Positions 54,111 through 64,000 of a stretch of DNA of 64,000 nucleotides are shown piece after piece (positions within the stretch are counted from its first letter, which is position 1; each line of letters begins with the position of its first letter). The notes beneath the pieces were generated by a model. It had not been told where the DNA came from and did not search any database. It saw only the letters and a program-made list of their open reading frames with translations. The DNA is taken from contig NC_081406.1 of the NCBI RefSeq assembly GCF_030272615.1, positions 247,683,218 to 247,747,217 of the forward strand. Reading direction: 5' to 3'. Source of the DNA: Cryptomeria japonica. Taxonomy: Eukaryota; Streptophyta; Pinopsida; Cupressales; Cupressaceae. A program made the translations under genes and the position numbers.

Positions 54111-54747
54111 CTCCTAAACATACAACGTCTATTCAGAACTGTGATGCACATTTCACCAAATTTATTAAAATTTAGAATCAGAATACTCTGCCCAAATACA
54201 AAGTATCATTTCATATGCATTGGCTGAATTTTCGGCTCTGACAATTGCTTAAATTCTTATCTGTACCACAAAACAAACAAACAAACCAAAACGAAAGGCA
54301 GAGTGGGTCAAAGGAAAAGCAAATTATTTTTTTATATAATTATTAGTTCTTGCCATGGAACTATAGTGGAGGGGATAATTTTAAACAGTTGTTAAACTTT
54401 AACCGCAACAACCAATGACACAACAAATTTTTGTTGTTTTCAGTTTTAATGGTGGACCTCAACCCTCCATTAGAGGAACTACATACTTGTTATTTCCTCT
54501 TACCTTTCCAACCAAACTACAATAGTGAACACACATCCATGTTTGGCCATTGAAATGTGGCTAGCTAGAAATCATTGAGACTGAGATGTTATATGGCCAT
54601 CTACAATATTGCAAAACATATGAAAAAGATTTTGAGTGACTAGAAGATAAAACAAGTCACATACAACCGTGATAACATTTGCACGAACAAAAAGGGTACA
54701 TGCAAAACTTAATCTAGAGAGAATTAAGTCAAAGGCAGCTTCTCTTC
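54111..54747 (-). other. 3' flank of the PME gene
   Basis: Downstream of the stop codon on the minus strand. It should contain the 3' UTR. AATAAA-type signals occur only far down (about 54161-54166 on the plus strand as TTTATT), so the polyadenylation site cannot be placed by eye. Confidence 0.4.
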
Positions 54748-56760
54748 TCAACCCTTCAATCCATCCATGTATGCAACACCAGTGGATGGCAGCCAACTGT
54801 TGCCTTGTATAAATTGACCTACTGTGAAGTTGATGGCCTCTTGAGAGCTATTGATAACATGAAACCCACCCCAGTTCACACGGTTCTGAGTTCCAGCCCC
54901 AGGCCCAATATTCATATATTCCCCATAATACAAGGTACTTAACGCAAAGTCTGCAGACCAGGCCAGCCAACCTGCTGAATTAATGACGTCGCCCAAATAA
55001 GATTGCATGTAAACAGTTCGAGAGTACTCTTTCCATGGCCTCCCCAGGTATGTTGGGAATGAGCTTTTAACAGGAACAAGGTCTGAATCTGCTGTGATGG
55101 TGCAGTTCTGAATTGAGATTCCGGTGTTTTGATTCGGATCAGTCCTCCCTTGTGCAGTTACTGCATTCTGTTGACTTGGCCCTGGTTTTCTTGCAAGCAT
55201 AGTGCAACTCTGGAATACAACTGCAGAGTTGCCGAATATGAAGTCCACAGTACCTGAAATCAGGCATTCCCTGTAAAATTGACGAAGAGAAAGTGTGTAG
55301 AGTGTGTCTTGGTATGCTTGGATCTTGCAACGGTAGAAGACTGATTGGTCTGATCCAACTCGAAGAGCTACTGCCTGTTGTTTCACTGAGCCGGCAGTAT
55401 TGACAAATGCTATATCTTGGGCCATAAATCCTTTCCCCACCACAGCTGCATTTCAATAAAAAAACACACGTCAAACAAGTTTTTAGCGAGCAAATTAACA
55501 ACCCTCCACAAAATCCCAACACTTGACACATTGAAAAGATATTGCAGCAGATATCCCAAAATATTACAGCTGATAAATCTAAAATGGTGTAGATAAGATA
55601 TGATTTTAACAGAATCTTAGTGTCTCAAAACAAATGAATTCGAACCCAACTGAAAAGAAAGTATCCTTAATAACAGTAGATAATTTATGTCGTTACGAGA
55701 TAATCATGTAATATTTATATTTACCGAATGTGGCAGAATTGAAAGTAGTGGAACCATCTATGACATTTTTGCTCCCAGTCACAATTGTACCGTTCATGCC
55801 TTCCCCTATTATCAGTATATTCGTCTTCTTCGTCCCCACTACGACATACTCCTCATAAGTGCCATTTTTCACCTTGACCACGTATCTCTTGTTGCTATTA
55901 TCTGGAGCCGCGTTAATGGCTTCCGTGATTGTTTTAAACTGACCAGACCCATCAGCAGCCACCACCACATCTGCATTTACATCTTTTGGAGATGTTCGCA
56001 ATATCCTCCGATCTGCTGCAGAAACCCACCAAGGAAATCCCTCCTCGATGGGTTCAGAAGGAAGAGCAAGTTTGTCCACCCGACTGGATTCAGAGTTCAC
56101 CAGTATTGCTAGACAATTACTGGCGAATATTTTAACTCTCTCCACACTTCTCAGCAGCCCAGCCTCTGATTTCCCGTCAGACTTCTCTAGAACTCCGTCA
56201 TGGCAGGTCTCCATGTTAGTGATGGCCGCGCTGAGCAAAGCCTTTGCCTCGCGGAGTTGCTCTGCCTTCATTTCAGACTGTCTTAACAGATAGAGTGAGC
56301 TGCCGAGCTGATCTTTGGTAATGTCGATAAGCTCCACACAATCCCCAACAGCAATGCGGTTGTGAGTTTGCTTGAAGAAAGCAGAAGCCAGGACAAAAGC
56401 CCTGTTCGCTTCCTTCTTGGCCACCATGACTGCAATGGGAAGCATCTGCTTCTTGTCATGTACAGTCAAACCATTAGTAGAGCTCGTTAAGTATGCAGAG
56501 AGACTAACTCTACAGGCTTCTGGGTAAAGAGTAGGCCTACACACATTCTCAATCTCAATGGCGCCTTCCAATTCTTGGGCTGCCACATTTCCTTCCCCGC
56601 TTCTGCTGAGTGGAATAACTCCAATGGCCGCACACATTATCATCGCCACCACCAGAACAGAAGCCACAGACATTACTGTGACACACTTTTCCATCTTCTT
56701 CTGCACTGAAAAAGCCATCTGCTTTGTCTTTGAAATAAAATTTTGAATCATGAAATCCAT
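54748..56760 (-). CDS. Pectin methylesterase (pectinesterase) with pro-domain, two exons
   Basis: Exon 1 is 56760-55725 and exon 2 is 55445-54748, joined across a GT-AG intron in phase 1, giving 577 residues. It removes methyl esters from homogalacturonan in the cell wall. A signal anchor lies at about 27-50. A PMEI-like inhibitor pro-domain (about 68-225) has Cys at 74, 83, 141 and 186. The processing motif RRIL is at 251-254. The PME catalytic domain (about 262-570) has QAVALR (Gln369), YQDTLY (Gln391, Asp392), GTVDFIFG (Asp413, nucleophile) and LGRPWKEYSR (Arg481, Trp483). Length and order are normal for type I PMEs. A start at Met15 (56718) is possible because a TATA-like box lies only 14 bases before the first ATG. 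The N-terminal frame is shared with pseudogene copies. No stop or frameshift is seen, so it is probably functional. Confidence 0.95.
55446..55724 (-). other. PME intron
   Basis: 279 bp, starting GTAAATATAAATATTAC and ending TGAAATGCAG on the minus strand. It splits the codon after NSATF and joins to VVGKGFMAQ. A clearly homologous intron (with CCCAAAATATTGCACCTGA in place of CCCAAAATATTACAGCTGA) persists in psiPME-b at about 28545-28820. Confidence 0.9.
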
Positions 56761-56965
56761 CTAGTTCGCTCAACTTTATTTAAAGCAAAGGGAAAAACCT
56801 TCACCAGAACGCTAACCTCGTTCATTCTTACCTGGTGTGGGCTGTACTCGCATTTGTTTTCAATTAAATCTATCGATTGTTGTGTGCATCACATGCGCAC
56901 ATGTCAATGCCAGGCTTGTATATTGAAAGTTGTGGTTAGGGGATAAGCTTTACTAAGAAATTAAA
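56761..56965 (-). promoter_or_regulatory. Proximal promoter of the PME gene
   Basis: Shared in order with three relic copies (30881-31130, 53930-54110, 58783-58985). It contains CTTTAAATAAAG at 56774-56785 (TATATAAAG in the 58783 copy), CACACCAGGTAAGAATG, TTTAATTGAAAACAAATG and GCATGTGATGCACACAAC (minus strand). It ends at about 56965, where LINE-D sequence begins, so only about 200 bp of ancestral upstream sequence remains next to the gene. Confidence 0.65.
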
Positions 56966-56969
56966 AAGG

Positions 56970-58330
56970 AGTTTTCTTTCTTTTAAAAAAAAAAAATTAA
57001 AGTGAGTGAGGAAGGTCCCAATTCAATACAAATAAGACAGCTAACATTAAATTCAGAAAAAAATAGCAAGGTTACATCTAGGTAATCTAGTCAACAAAAC
57101 TGGACAGCTGAAATACAACTACAATTAGAGATCTTATATGGGGCTAAGTAGTGGGCTGAGAGGAACAGTTTGAGATCACTGAAAAGGTAGAGGATGACTC
57201 TTTTTTTTCTACTTACAACTGTTCAAAAAGAATCTTTAATAAGAGAAGCGAACAGAATGCTGTTGTCCAAACCAAGTGATTAGCAATAGAGTCCGAGAGG
57301 AGTTGTTGAACCTAGGAGAGGAACCTGGTAGTCTAGGCAAAGATAATCTAGGACGAAGGAATGAATTATTCTTGTATTCAAGAGAGCCCCAAAATGATTT
57401 AGAAAGATATTAGTATCATGCATGGCTGAAGGAGCAAGGACATCGGGGGAACGAGCAATTGTAGCTAGAGAAGCATGGGACACCTTGGTAGGAGCCACAA
57501 GGGACAAATCATCGCAAACCACATAAGCTGGGACAATTGGCAAAAAGGAGGGTTTTGACATTGAAGAGGAGTTTGAGTTTTGGAGCACAACAAAGATAGT
57601 AAGATGGCATCGATCGACATCCTTCCATCAAATAGGAGAGGAATCGAGACAAGACGCATAAGGATAGGTGCCCTATAAGAAAGAAGCAATGACACCTAAA
57701 CAAAATCCCTTTGTAATCCAAACACTACCTCCACTAGAATTCACCAACTTTAAGAGAAATCTCAGCAAGAAGGGATTCTAAGAGGTCTAGATCCACTGAG
57801 ATTCTTGTGAAGGAGGTATGGCAGAAGAGACTGGTTTTAGGGTTGTAGGAAATAGTGCACCAAAAGTGCAATGGGAGGTGAGGGAGCCGAACCCAAGTAG
57901 GGGAAACCTCAACAGAGTCCACAAGGGGATTAAAGGATGGGGTTGAAGGGCAAAGAGATAAAGTATGAGAGTCCCATTTCCCTAGGCCCATCAAAAGGAC
58001 AACATCCCTTTCATCCATATTATCAAATCACATAACAAAGAACCCATGAGTGCTAGGATTTAAATCTCCATGATGTAGGTCTACAAATGATCTCTTAAGA
58101 AGTGAATTTATTGATGCACAAGCTTCCAAGGTAGCCAGAAGGGTATGCTACTAAGAGGACAAGCTGGAAATGGAAATATCCACAATCATTGTATAGATAG
58201 GGAATCCTTTACTAGAAGGGTTGTGAATAGGAGAACCATTGTAGACAACAATGGGTGGGGAGTATAGAGTTTAAAAATTGAGGTTAAGTGGCCATGGGTG
58301 GGAGCCATTGTGGGAGTGTGAAAAACCTAA
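56970..58330 (-). mobile_element. LINE-D copy A: LINE ORF1-like fragment upstream of PME
   Basis: Minus strand. Translation of 58018-57734 gives DERDVVLLMG, SVEVSPTWVRLPHLPLHFW and ISVDLDLLESLLAEISLKVG. This is the plant LINE ORF1 (DUF4283) wording, comparable to LINE-C ORF1. Further pieces at 57588-57280 contain LSLVAPTKVSHASLATIA and FLNHFGALLNTRIIHSFVLD. The A-rich run at 56985-57000 (plus-strand AAAAAAAAAAAA) lies beside the PME promoter. Copy A is about 200 bp shorter than copy B (58990-60585) and lacks the IGNKLSHFIKVNPNT segment. Stops and frameshifts are present. Confidence 0.65.
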
Positions 58331-58690
58331 TTGAAAATTTGTAAATGTTATAAATGTTATAAAGGTTAAAAATGTTACACAATAAATTTATCTTTTCATT
58401 GAATTGTATATGAAATATTTAAAATTGATTGATGTATCCATCTACGATAAAAAATAATTTTGAATTTATTTATTATATAATTTGGATATTTAATAATAAA
58501 TTTTAACTGTTGAATTTGAATATATTGTTCATGTAATTATAGGAATATGGAATAGAGTCCATCATTCATGGATCAAACTTAGTTCAATTGTATCTTGAGA
58601 TAAATTGATCCTTATTGGTGGATGGTATAAACAAGGAGCATACTGTCACCTTGCCAGTTAAGTTCAATCAATTTAACCACAACCCTTTGA
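58331..58690. repeat. PME upstream flank, copy 3
   Basis: Matches 31131-31530: AATGTTACACAATAAATT, GAGTCCATCATTCATGGATC and GGTATAAACAAGGAGCA. It ends abruptly at about 58690, where PME first-exon sequence starts again. Confidence 0.65.
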
Positions 58691-58985
58691 TATTACTATG
58701 TGACACACTTTTCCATCTTCTTCTGCACTAGAAAAGGCATTTGCTTTGTCTTTGAAATCAAAGATTGAATCACGATATCCATCTAGTTCACTTTACTTTA
58801 TATAAAGCAAAGTGAAAAACCTTCACCAGAACGTGAACGCCATTCATTTTTACCTAGTGTGGGTTGTACTTGCACTTGTTTTCAATTAAATGTATCGATT
58901 GTTGTGGGCATCACATGCATACATGTCACATCCAGGCTTGTATATTTCATGTTGTGGTTATGGGATAAGCTTTACTAACTAGCAC
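58691..58985 (-). pseudogene. PME 5' relic (psiPME-d): 26 codons and promoter
   Basis: Minus strand from ATG at 58782: MDIVIQSLISKTKQMPFLVQ, then KKMEKCVT, then a stop created at the junction. Compared with the intact N-terminus it is very close. Upstream (58783-58985) the whole proximal promoter is present, with a better TATATAAAG box (about 58795). The relic is the far end of a tandem duplication unit starting inside exon 1, so it never had the rest of the gene. Confidence 0.85.
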
Positions 58986-58989
58986 ATGA

Positions 58990-60585
58990 AATTAAAAGGG
59001 ATTTTTTTTTAATTTAAGTGAGGAAGCTCCCCAACCCATTACAAATCAAATTGCTTACATTACATCTAAATAGAAAACAACAAGGTTATATTTAGGTAAT
59101 CTCGTTAACAAAGTTGTGCAACTTAAATACAACTACAACTAGATATTTGAAATGGTGCCAAGAAGTGGCATGAGAGGAATAGTAAAAGATCACTGAGAAG
59201 ATAGAGAGTGAACCTTTGTCTTTCTATGTACAATTGTCCAGAAATAATTCTTAATAGGAGAGAAAAAGGAATGGTGTTTCTCAAACCAAGTGGTCCAATA
59301 GTAGAGTCTGAGAGAGTAGGCACGAAACCGAGGAGATGAACCTGGTAGTGTAGGGAAAGAGAATCTAAGACCACAGAAGGAATGGGTTTCATATTCAAGA
59401 GAGCCCCATAATGATTTAGCGAGACATCAACAACAGACATGGTTGAAGGAGTAGGGACATTCAGGGAACAAGCAATTGTGGTTACAAAAACAGGGGACAC
59501 CTTGGTAGGAGCCACAAGGGACAAATCACACAAACTAGAGAAGCTGGGAAAGATGGCAAAAAGGAGGGTTTTGACACTGATGAGAAGTTTGAATCTAAGA
59601 GCACATGAACACTAGTAAGATGACACTGATTAGTTCATCCTTCCACCAAATAAGAGAGGAACAGAGACAAGAGCCACAAGGACATGAAGAGGCTAGGTGC
59701 CCCATAACAAAGTAGCAACAACATTTAAATCGAATACCTTTTTAGTCCAAACATTGCCTCAATTGGAGATCACCAACTTCGAGAGAAATCTTAGCAAGAA
59801 GAAGTTTTGAGAGGTCTAGATCCACCAAGATTCTCCTGAACGAGGTTAGGGAGAAGAGACTAGTATTTGGGTTAACTTTGATAAAGTGGCTCAGTTTGTT
59901 GCCAATGGATTCATGAGCAATAGTGCACCAAAAGTCCAATGGGAGGTGAGGGAGCCAAAACCAAGTAGGAGAAGCCTCAACAAACTCCACAAAGGGGAGT
60001 CAAGGATGGGGTCCAAGGCCAAAGAGATAATGCATGAGATTCCCATTTCCATAGGCACATAGAAAGGAATATATCCCTATCATTCTATATAGGATAAATC
60101 TCCAGCTTCCCTGACACCAAAGAGTTCTAATGAGCATGTATCCAAGAGTAGAGTGATGGGGGAGATGAAAACAACTAACCAAATCTTCTGATTAACACTA
60201 TCTTTTTGTTATAATAAATTTAGTCTAAAACCTCCTTGCCCATAAACACCTTTGAAACAAAGGAATTGAACACACAAGGTATTCTACTAGAGAAGATGGA
60301 GGACTTGATAGTGATTTTTTTAGCAGGTCTACAAACAAACTCTTTAGCAGGGAATATATCGATGCACAAGCTTTTGAGGTAGACAAAAGAGTATTCTATT
60401 GGGAGGGCAAGTCAAATTTGGAAATATTCACGTCGATTTTACAAAGGAGCGAGAATTTACTAGAAGGGTTGTGAACAAGGGAACCATTACAGACAACAAT
60501 GGGTGGGGAGTAGAGAGTTAGAAATTTGATGTTGAGATGGGCGGGAGACACTAGTAGAGTGTGAAAATTCTATTTGAAAATTTAC
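58990..60585 (-). mobile_element. LINE-D copy B
   Basis: Duplicate of copy A. Minus-strand pieces 60182-60000, 59990-59742 and 59533-59123 read SPTWFWLPHLPLDFWCTIA, IGNKLSHFIKVNPNTSLF and ILVDLDLSKLLLAKISLEVG. LSLVAPTKVSPVFVTTIA and LNHYGALLNMKPIPSVVLD follow. The DUF4283-type domain is more complete than in copy A. Both copies sit between PME promoter and PME flank, so the LINE fragment inserted first and the block was duplicated later. Confidence 0.7.
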
Positions 60586-60600
60586 AAATGTTATAAATGT

Positions 60601-62270
60601 CCTAATTAGATTAAACTAGGACTGGCTCAAACCATTACAATACCACCACATGGGAACACAAATGGGAGGAACTCACAAGTAGTGAGACAACCAAGACCAC
60701 AAAAACCAAAAAAGGACAACCCTTTTTTGAAACAACACTTTTGGCTAGAGCATCAAACTTGAAAGAACCACTTGTCTTGACCCAACAAAATTACATAATA
60801 AAAATATAGGGGTTTAGGATGGAACCTCAAACCATCTTCTTGGGACACCCCTTAGCACAATAGACAAAGAGACCAAGGGAATAGTTTGCAACTGGTGGAT
60901 TTTTAAAGGCTTCCAACAACCTTTTACAAGTAGGACTATCTTGAATAGAGGATTTGTCTAGCAAATAAGGAAACCACAAAGCATTGGAGGCACCCAGGAA
61001 CCTTATGATCACAAAATCTCAGGTAGGAATCTCTAGATAAATAGTATATCATTGACCACCTCGATATGTTTGTTATCAAATAAACCAATAGCCTCTACAA
61101 CCCCTACAAACACATCAAATAGGATCACCATAATAGGCTTGTTGTTAGTAGAGTAATTAGATCCTCAAGAGGATATACAAGAGGATGAGTGACAATAGGG
61201 AATGAAGCATAAACCCAAGAAGAAAATGACTCCCCCCAAGAGAAGTCAGAAGCCACCATAGGAGTAGGTAAGAAGGAAGTAGAGCTCTCTTTGGTTAATT
61301 GCGCGTAGGGTTACCAACCCTTAGCATGCAACCACATCAAATACACAATAGACAATAAAGAACTAACTCCAATACCAATCCATCTTCATCTAAGAAATGT
61401 TTAGACCCAGAAACTATAAAGATCTCAATCGACCCCCATAAAAGAAAACTCCACCTCAAACGGAGTCTCTTAAGGGAGGGATGGTGAAAGAAAAGGCACC
61501 CCACCATAGGGAAAAATGGTGCCATAAACCCAAAACCCAAATAAGATTCCTCAAAGGTAGAAGAGGAAAACTAACGTCATAGATCCCCACAGAATGGGGA
61601 ACCCAATCACACATGGCGCTTGTCTAAAGACCAAAGTAGAAGGCACAAAGTTGAACAATGCCATAGGCTAGAGTGAACAAAATAGCCACATCAACCAAGG
61701 TGGCCCACATAGAAATAGAAACCATCAATGTATCAGGCTGGAGAGGAACAATAGGGGACAAAGAGGCCCAAGTTGTTCCCAAGGGGGTGTAAAGAGGAAA
61801 CACCCAACAAACGCACAACCAAGCCCCACACCCTAACACCAAAAACAAGGCAAAAGCCCCCCTCTAACCACAATTGGGGCATGAACCAAGAAGATTCTCA
61901 AGCTCAAAAATAGGGGCAACAAGAATAAAGCTCACGAACCTAGTAAGCATGTTGAATTGTTTTGTCCAACCCCCAGAGAAATGAGAAAAGAAGCACATCA
62001 AACCCCTGCTCAAGACCCCACAAACAAGAAAGACAATGACCAGAATGTAGTCCAACCATTAGCACCTTGAAAAGCCACAAAAAAATTCCTAAAAGGGACT
62101 TGAAAATGGATAGAGTGACCAAGCACTAGTCCCTCCCCATTTGCCTCTACTTCCCCTTCCTCGCCAACATTGTCTCCCTCTCCAAAAACCCTAACACCTC
62201 CTCCTTCTCTACTCACCATCATTTTTAAGTAAGTGTGGTTTTTGGTATGTTGAATGAATGATTAATAAAT
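60601..62270 (-). mobile_element. LINE-E: LINE-like insertion in PME flank copy 4
   Basis: Flanked by AAATGTTATAAATGT at 60586-60600 and 62271-62285, consistent with a 15-bp target duplication, though this phrase is also part of the flank repeat. The minus strand is G/T-rich like LINE-B. The 5' part gives MMVSREGGGVRVFGEGDNVG (62222), a Glu/Gly-rich start. Later frames are hydrophobic or broken (for example 61848-61624 and 61012-60827). No RT, endonuclease or tail signature was recognised, so it may be a non-autonomous or degraded LINE. Confidence 0.45.
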
Positions 62271-62339
62271 AAATGTTATAAATGTTAAAATGTTAGGTAA
62301 TAATTTTTTCATTGAAATGTAATTATGTAGTGTAATTGG
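62271..62339. repeat. PME upstream flank, copy 4 (stub)
   Basis: AAATGTTATAAATGTTAAAA, then TTTTTTCATTGAAATG and AATTATGTAGTGTAATTGG, matching 31163-31215 and 33914-33962. It is cut by the LTR at 62340. Confidence 0.55.
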
Positions 62340-63120
62340 TGCAGTCACCGATTAGGAGGGACCTCAAAGAGATCAATCCAGACCAGTTAGCAAGACTAAA
62401 CATAAAAGAAACACAAGGATATGATGGAGGTAATGCATAACATAATGAATTATATCATTAAAACTAATTACAATCAACTGGTAACATCCAGGTTATAGAA
62501 ACCGGCTCACTGGCCTACTAAAACATGCTCAATTACAAATTAGGTCAGAACCAGGACCTCAAATCTTAAGATCTAGCTTCTATGTTCTGTCTACCATCTT
62601 CAATCTCAATTATAATGCTTAATTATAACAATTTATATGATCTGAGGGATCCGGTCGGTCCAAAAAGGGATCAAATGCCAAAGAACAAGACCTAACGTGT
62701 AAAACCAACAAGGTCAACCTCCACCAAAGAAATTCCTCCAGAAAATCTAGAGGATGAAGTGTATATCAAAGGGAAGGTCGGCCAGATGCCAAGGAACATC
62801 AGAATCAATGCTCAAGGTTTCACAAGCTACGGAAGGGATTTGGTAGATTAGTAATGCAAATAGGTCCAAGCAACTGGTACCAAAAAACTGTCTTGAAAAC
62901 CGGTAGCGATAACTTGCCAGAAAATGATCCAAATGCTTTGCAGTTTGGGAATAAGGTATATGATCAATTCCTCAAGAAAAATCCAACTCCTCAAGATCCG
63001 GTGAGCCAATGCGAGAAAATGCAGAATGAAATGCTGAAATTGCAAAATAGAAAGCAAAACAAAAAGGAAATATTTTTGGTTGATGCAAGATTGCCAAGAA
63101 CTAGGGATTCTCTTGCATCA
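62340..63120 (-). repeat. 3' LTR of a chromodomain gypsy element (putative ends)
   Basis: Minus strand from TGATGCAAGAGAATCCC (63120) to GGTGACTGCA (62340), with TG...CA ends. It lies just downstream of the chromodomain end and borders PME flank. A TATA-like ATCATATAAATTG (about 62633-62645 on the plus strand as its complement) is inside. The sequence before the LTR is not clearly a PPT, so the 5' boundary is uncertain. Confidence 0.5.
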
Positions 63121-63130
63121 GACAATTGGG

Positions 63131-64000
63131 GGTGTTGAAAAAGTGAACTCTCACTTTATTGGGGTCAGAGGAAAACCAAGGTGGTCCACCTCTTCCCGAG
63201 AAATCTAAGATGAGTCTTCAACTGGTCTGTCCTTCCACTTTACTAGATACTCCTTATACTGACTACTCTGGGTATTACGCCCAATCTAGCCATCCAAAAT
63301 GTCTTCAATTTAATCTGGTTCCTTCTGGGGAAACTATTTTTCCAAGTCTACAATATTGTCCTCATTGAATTCTAGTTCACGATACTGATATAGATTTGCA
63401 ATGTTAAATATAGGTGAAATACTCAGACTATCTAGTAACTCCACTTCATATGCATTTCTAGAACTAAACTTTCTCAAAATCTTGAAATTTCCAAACTTCC
63501 TCATTTGCAACTTGTTATAAGTTCCAACTGGGAATCTTTCTTTTCTCAGATATACCATCACTTCATCACCAACTTCAAATTCCTTTTGTCTCCTATTCTC
63601 ATCTTCTTTCTCCTTATACTTGTTTTTCATGTCGTCCAAATGCTACTTAACTTAAATATGTAAGTCCTTTATGTGATCTGCAAATTCTTCTGCTTTTGAA
63701 CTTCTTCGGTCTTCACTGCTGATAGCTCTTAATTATGATATACCTCTAGGGTGTGCTCTGGTAACAATCTCAAAAGGTGTCATTCTGGTACTCCTATTTA
63801 CTGAATTATTGTAGGCAAACTCTGCTTGTGCAAGAATAAAATCCCAACTTCCAGTTTTGTCTCCAACCAAGCATCTCAATAAATTTCCCAAGCTCCAGTT
63901 AACTACCTCTATCTGTCCATCAGTTTGTGGGTGAAAAGTAGAACTGAACTTCAAATCTATCTTCATCTTCTTCCAAAGTGTTCTCAAAAAATAACCAACA
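63131..64000 (-). pseudogene. Chromovirus (Ty3/gypsy) integrase C-terminus and chromodomain
   Basis: Minus strand, entering from the window end. KMKIDLKFSSTFHPQTDGQI, LGNLLRCLVGDKTGSWDFI and AQAEFAYNNSVNRSTRMTPF (63970-63770) are the C-terminal part of the integrase core with its HPQTDGQ region. KEFEVGDEVMVYLRKERFP, KLQMRKFGNFKILRKFSSRN and AYEVELLDSLSISPIFNIAN (63590-63400) are the GPY/F module. After stops, SSQYKEYLVKWKDRPVEDSS, a stop for Trp, then ISREEVDHLGFPL (about 63270-63165) is a chromodomain, which in such elements directs integration to particular chromatin. Further pol lies beyond the window. Stops at 63730, 63650 and in the chromodomain make it a pseudogene. Confidence 0.88.

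Noticed and set aside
55687-56293. Plus-strand frames of up to 141 codons opposite PME exon 1
   Set aside because: They are antisense shadows of the intact PME coding sequence.

Overview
This is a plant nuclear window, very probably from a large-genome seed plant. A gymnosperm or conifer is my best guess, from the very low gene density, the AT-rich spacers, the several old Ty1/copia, Ty3/gypsy and LINE insertions, and the style of the LTRs. Only one gene looks intact: a type I pectin methylesterase (PME) on the minus strand at 54748-56760. It has two exons, a 577-residue precursor and all expected catalytic residues. Almost everything else is retroelement sequence or broken copies of the PME locus.

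Layout. 1-4769 is the 3' part of a copia element (Copia-1, +), inserted into the 3' end of a LINE (LINE-A, to 5934). LINE-A itself sits about 40 bp inside the 3' LTR of a related minus-strand copia element (Copia-2, 5935-9544). Copia-4 (9545-about 11830, +), a gag-only element with coiled coil and zinc knuckles, interrupts Copia-2. It abuts a truncated minus-strand Ty3/gypsy element (about 11831-20768), whose gag is split by a solo LTR of the Copia-1 family. 20769-28425 is mostly AT-rich spacer holding a PME 3' fragment and a LINE tail. 28426-31130 is a PME pseudogene broken by a small copia. 31131-34536 is PME upstream flank, present twice in tandem and carrying a LINE-like insertion.

34537-52009 is a nest of three elements. 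A minus-strand copia-type LTR contains a full-length 7.7 kb LINE (LINE-C, 34833-50185, 19-bp target duplication). LINE-C in turn contains a complete copia element (Copia-3, 37569-45180, two LTRs, 5-bp target duplication). 52010-54110 holds flank remnants, a copia gag fragment, a LINE tail and a PME 5' relic. After the intact PME gene, 56690-60600 is a roughly 2-kb tandem duplication of [PME first codons + promoter + LINE fragment + flank]. 60601-62270 is another LINE-like insertion. 62340-64000 is the 3' end of a chromodomain Ty3/gypsy element.

The host-gene story is a minus-strand tandem PME family. It has at least five recognisable copies or fragments, and one is intact. Its spacing has been expanded by sequential retroelement insertion and by unequal duplication. 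The PME protein would be secreted to the cell wall, where it de-esterifies homogalacturonan. No RNA gene, CRISPR array or prokaryotic feature was seen. Boundaries were found by reading and by comparing repeated blocks within the window. Most are good to a few bases where LTR ends or target duplications are visible, and to tens of bases elsewhere.
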